Shown piece by piece: positions 28,671 through 31,304 of a stretch of 31,304 nt of DNA; the first letter of the stretch is position 1; the number at the start of each line of letters is the position of its first letter. The notes beneath the pieces are model-generated. The model was not told the origin of the DNA and did no database searches. It saw nothing but the letters and a program-made list of their open reading frames with translations. The translations under genes were made by a program, and so were the position numbers. Source of the DNA: Hofstenia miamia (Eukaryota; Xenacoelomorpha; Acoela; Hofsteniidae); assembly GCA_900660155.1 (NCBI GenBank), contig CABFPE010000146.1, forward strand, positions 683,581 through 714,884, written 5' to 3'.

Positions 28671-30002
28671 CTGTTTAGCTTGACATGATTTATAAATAAG
28701 CAAACCAAATAAAATTTAAAGATAAGATTTTCAAAGAATTTACTTCAACAATTTCAAAATTGATCCTCACTCTATTTATAGTTAAATTCAAAAAGTACCT
28801 GTCATTTGAAATTTGAATTTATTTGTCTGCCAAACTGGCTAAAAATAATGGAAGCATTTTCGCCCCCTTTGTTTAGTCAAATTATTCATCAACAAGTACT
28901 AATTTGCTATATTGTTTCTTAGTTGCATATTACAAACATAATGATGATAATTAAATTTAAATTGTTTACAATCAATAAATAATAATTTTATCTTAATTCT
29001 GACTAATCATCTGATCTTCTCATCTTAGCAGCATTATGCTTTGGATTATGATACATGTGTGAAGAACAACCTACCAAAAGCATATCAATATCAAGGTTGA
29101 CACACCCTTTTTAATATGGCAACAATTACAATAATCAAGAACCACATTAAGACAATCATCAATGTCAGAAATCAGAGAAAGTAGGATGAAAAAAATTGGA
29201 GATGAAAAACTACACCCATATTTAATAGTGATAAGAAGAATGAGATATATTTCTTATGAAAACCTGTCTCCAAAAATAAAGAGGGAGACAGATCAGCCAT
29301 CCATATTGTAATAAATAAAACCAACTTACCAATGTGTAACATCATCATTTCATATACAAAGTCCATTAATGAAAAATTAAACTATTCCTAAATTTACAGC
29401 ACCATGCATATATTCTTTGATGACCAATTCATGCTAGGCAATGTGCAGAAAATAATTGCATATCACAAAAACTGATTGACAAATGTGAGAAGGTAAACCA
29501 AGATCAGAGTATTCTATTCATGATATATTTCAAAAAAGAAGTACAGAATAAATTGCTAGAGAAAATGATAGAAGAGACATTGCAAATTGCAAAAGTACAA
29601 AAAGTAAAACTGATTCTAGTTGCCAAGAAATGCAAAGCGAAAATTCCAGAAAAAGTCTATCCAACAAGCCAGAAAATGTTTTTATACTGAAAGGAACTAA
29701 ATAAGACAAAAATTCTTGTGGTGTAACCCCCCACATTTAGTCAGCTAACAATGTCACATATATTAGCAAAAAACATTGTTTAAAATTATTATACTCAATT
29801 TAATTTTGTCAAAAACATTTCTTGTCAATAATTATATCATTTTACACAAATCCTAGAAGTCAAAAATTAAAAATTCATCAAAAAATTATTTTGCTCAATT
29901 TAGTTTTGTCAAAAATATTTCGTCACTAGATGGTGTACAAGAGAACCTACTCATTCTCACATGGCAAATAGTCATAGGTGTTATGTGAACTTCATGGTGT
30001 CT
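28671..30002. other. AT-rich stretch without a supported gene
   Basis: The minus frames at 29172-29366 and 29530-29736 are low-complexity hydrophobic translations and look like chance. A diverged direct repeat of about 45 bases (29779-29824 and 29882-29926, CTCAATTTARTTTTGTCAAAAA) is the only structure seen. Confidence 0.5.
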
Positions 30003-31304
30003 CTATTTATAATCAAAAACTTTTAATAAGTCACTAAAACATTAAATTTTCAAATAAGCATGATCATGTTAGTGAATACAGACGAAAGTATAATATATTA
30101 TCCACTTTATCTAGTACAATTCCATGCAACTTCAATTTTGCTTAAATATAAATATAGCCGACAATCAATTTCATTTATTGATAATTACTTAAAAGTAAAT
30201 TCTTGATCACATAAGTTTACTTGCAGCAGTATTTCCTATCGTTGTTTTCATCGAGCAGCCTCTAGTATTTGGAATGATTTAGAAAATGATATTATAGAAG
30301 AAAAAAATTAAAATATGCACTTTTACATCGGCAAAATGCAATCGGAGACACAGAACATGCTAAATACATTTACTGATTTTTTACACTGGGCTCACCACAT
30401 ATGCACACACACACGCAAACAAAATTATTATTAATATATATTTTATATTTAGTGTGTAGTTTAATTGTATCCTTTGGCAAATATATTCATTGCTTTGACT
30501 CTTTTTATTAACGTAATCCCAAGAAGTTCTGTAATAACAATACATGTGCTTATAGATCTTCGATACTCATGATAGCTATATTTTGAGCTGGCAACGGTTA
30601 ATATACTTCTAGCCGTTTAATCGACCTCAAAAAAAAATCAGATAGACAGTTTACCGAAAAATATTCCTGGCGTATTAACGTTCAAATCATGTCAAACTGA
30701 ATTCAAAAGTTACTCAAATTCAAGAATAAAGTGGTTTGAGCAGTGTCACAGTTGAGCGAGAATTTGCGAACAGTGAAAACAGTCCTGAACGTACTGAAGA
30801 AGCACTCGGAATTAGTAGTCATTGTGTTAAATGTCCTCCTTCCTTTACTTAAGCGGATCTGTATCGAGAAAATCAGAGCGCATGATAGGCAAAATTTGAA
30901 TTTATGGATGTTTGTTTTATATTTTATGGAGTACAAGTCAATAATAATTTTGAACATTTTATTTTTTATCTCATGAATAATTTGAGAAAAAGGCTTAAAA
31001 TTCTTCATTATTGACTCATTGCTTGATTTATCATTGGGCCATTAATGGCCCAATGGCCAAAAACCAATAATGGCCAAAATTGGAAGTAATAATGGATCAT
31101 CAATGGTCCATGAATCCTTGTTGCTTGGGCCGCCATTTCTGGTTATATTACATTGAAAGTAGAAAAACGTATATGAAAATACTTTCAAAATTTCTGAAAC
31201 AGCACATTTGAATATGACGTGATAGGTAGAAATTCTTTATTCTTTTCCTTTTAAATGACCAATTTGCTTATTTTGAAAACTGGAGAAAATTTTCCCTACA
31301 AAAA
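30003..31304 (-). repeat. Inverted duplication, right arm (runs off the window)
   Basis: Reverse complement of 24139-25440. Its inner edge at 30003 cuts into LINE sequence that continues past the corresponding point in the left arm. The outer edge is set by the window end, so the duplication may be longer than 1302 bp. Confidence 0.95.
30150..30311 (+). pseudogene. LINE ORF2 C-terminus inside the right arm
   Basis: The duplicated copy of the minus-strand LINE end in the left arm, here on the plus strand: KYSRQSISF, then FTCSSISYRCFHRAASSIWN and DLENDIIEEKN before TAA 30309-30311. This is the end block of a non-LTR reverse-transcriptase ORF. An in-frame TGA lies near 30207. The upstream reverse-transcriptase part is missing because the duplication break is at 30003. 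Confidence 0.55.

Noticed and set aside
1..31304. CRISPR array, bacterial operon or riboswitch
   Set aside because: The sequence is eukaryotic in character (spliced gene, LINE and hAT elements). The tandem repeats seen are minisatellites or duplications without spacer structure.

Overview
The window looks like nuclear DNA of an invertebrate animal, A+T-rich and dense in mobile elements. The evidence is a class A G-protein-coupled receptor gene split by a GT-AG intron, several LINE reverse-transcriptase relics, hAT-type elements and a short TTAGGG-type telomeric tract. A cnidarian or another aquatic invertebrate is plausible, but the sequence does not settle the species. Single Ns at 7823 and 15491 and a 688-base N run at 14026-14713 show that this is a draft scaffold.

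Left region (437-6360). This is a decayed, integrated virus-like element of the Polinton/Maverick/adintovirus kind. It keeps a one-strand virion module: a 5'-truncated unknown protein, a possible minor capsid or penton-like protein, a small basic protein, a broken major-capsid-like gene, a small LTxxQ-repeat protein with a hydrophobic tail, an adenain-like cysteine protease, a fiber-like protein and an orphan gene. No polymerase, integrase or packaging ATPase is visible. Six of the genes are preceded by the same signal: a pyrimidine tract, then TATATAG/A/C, then ATG 0 to 5 bases later. The left break lies directly beside three telomeric hexamers.

Middle (6360-18800). No convincing host gene is visible. 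There is a possible LTR/primer-binding-site fragment, an old tandem repeat pair at 7.9-9.5 kb, TATTGCAATA and CCATTATTGG repeat patches, a helix-turn-helix transposase-like relic beside the gap, a probable false duplication of two haplotypes at 15.1-16.0 kb, a LINE C-terminus on the plus strand, and a 357-bp hAT-type miniature element with a perfect 8-bp target duplication. That element sits inside a minus-strand LINE relic.

GPCR and right side (18807-31304). A two-exon rhodopsin-like receptor (305 residues) has its intron inside the Arg codon of the DRF motif. Two exon-like frames follow it. A 1.03-kb tandem duplication comes next. Then a 1302-bp inverted duplication (24139-25440 and 30003-31304, the latter running off the window) flanks about 4.6 kb. 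That interval holds the start of a LINE relic and a broken hAT/ZMYM-like transposase with a TTF-type finger, a DUF4371-like RNase-H region and an in-frame 30-bp minisatellite.

All calls are by eye; no database search was run. Viral-type genes are described with their breaks and are not reconstructed.
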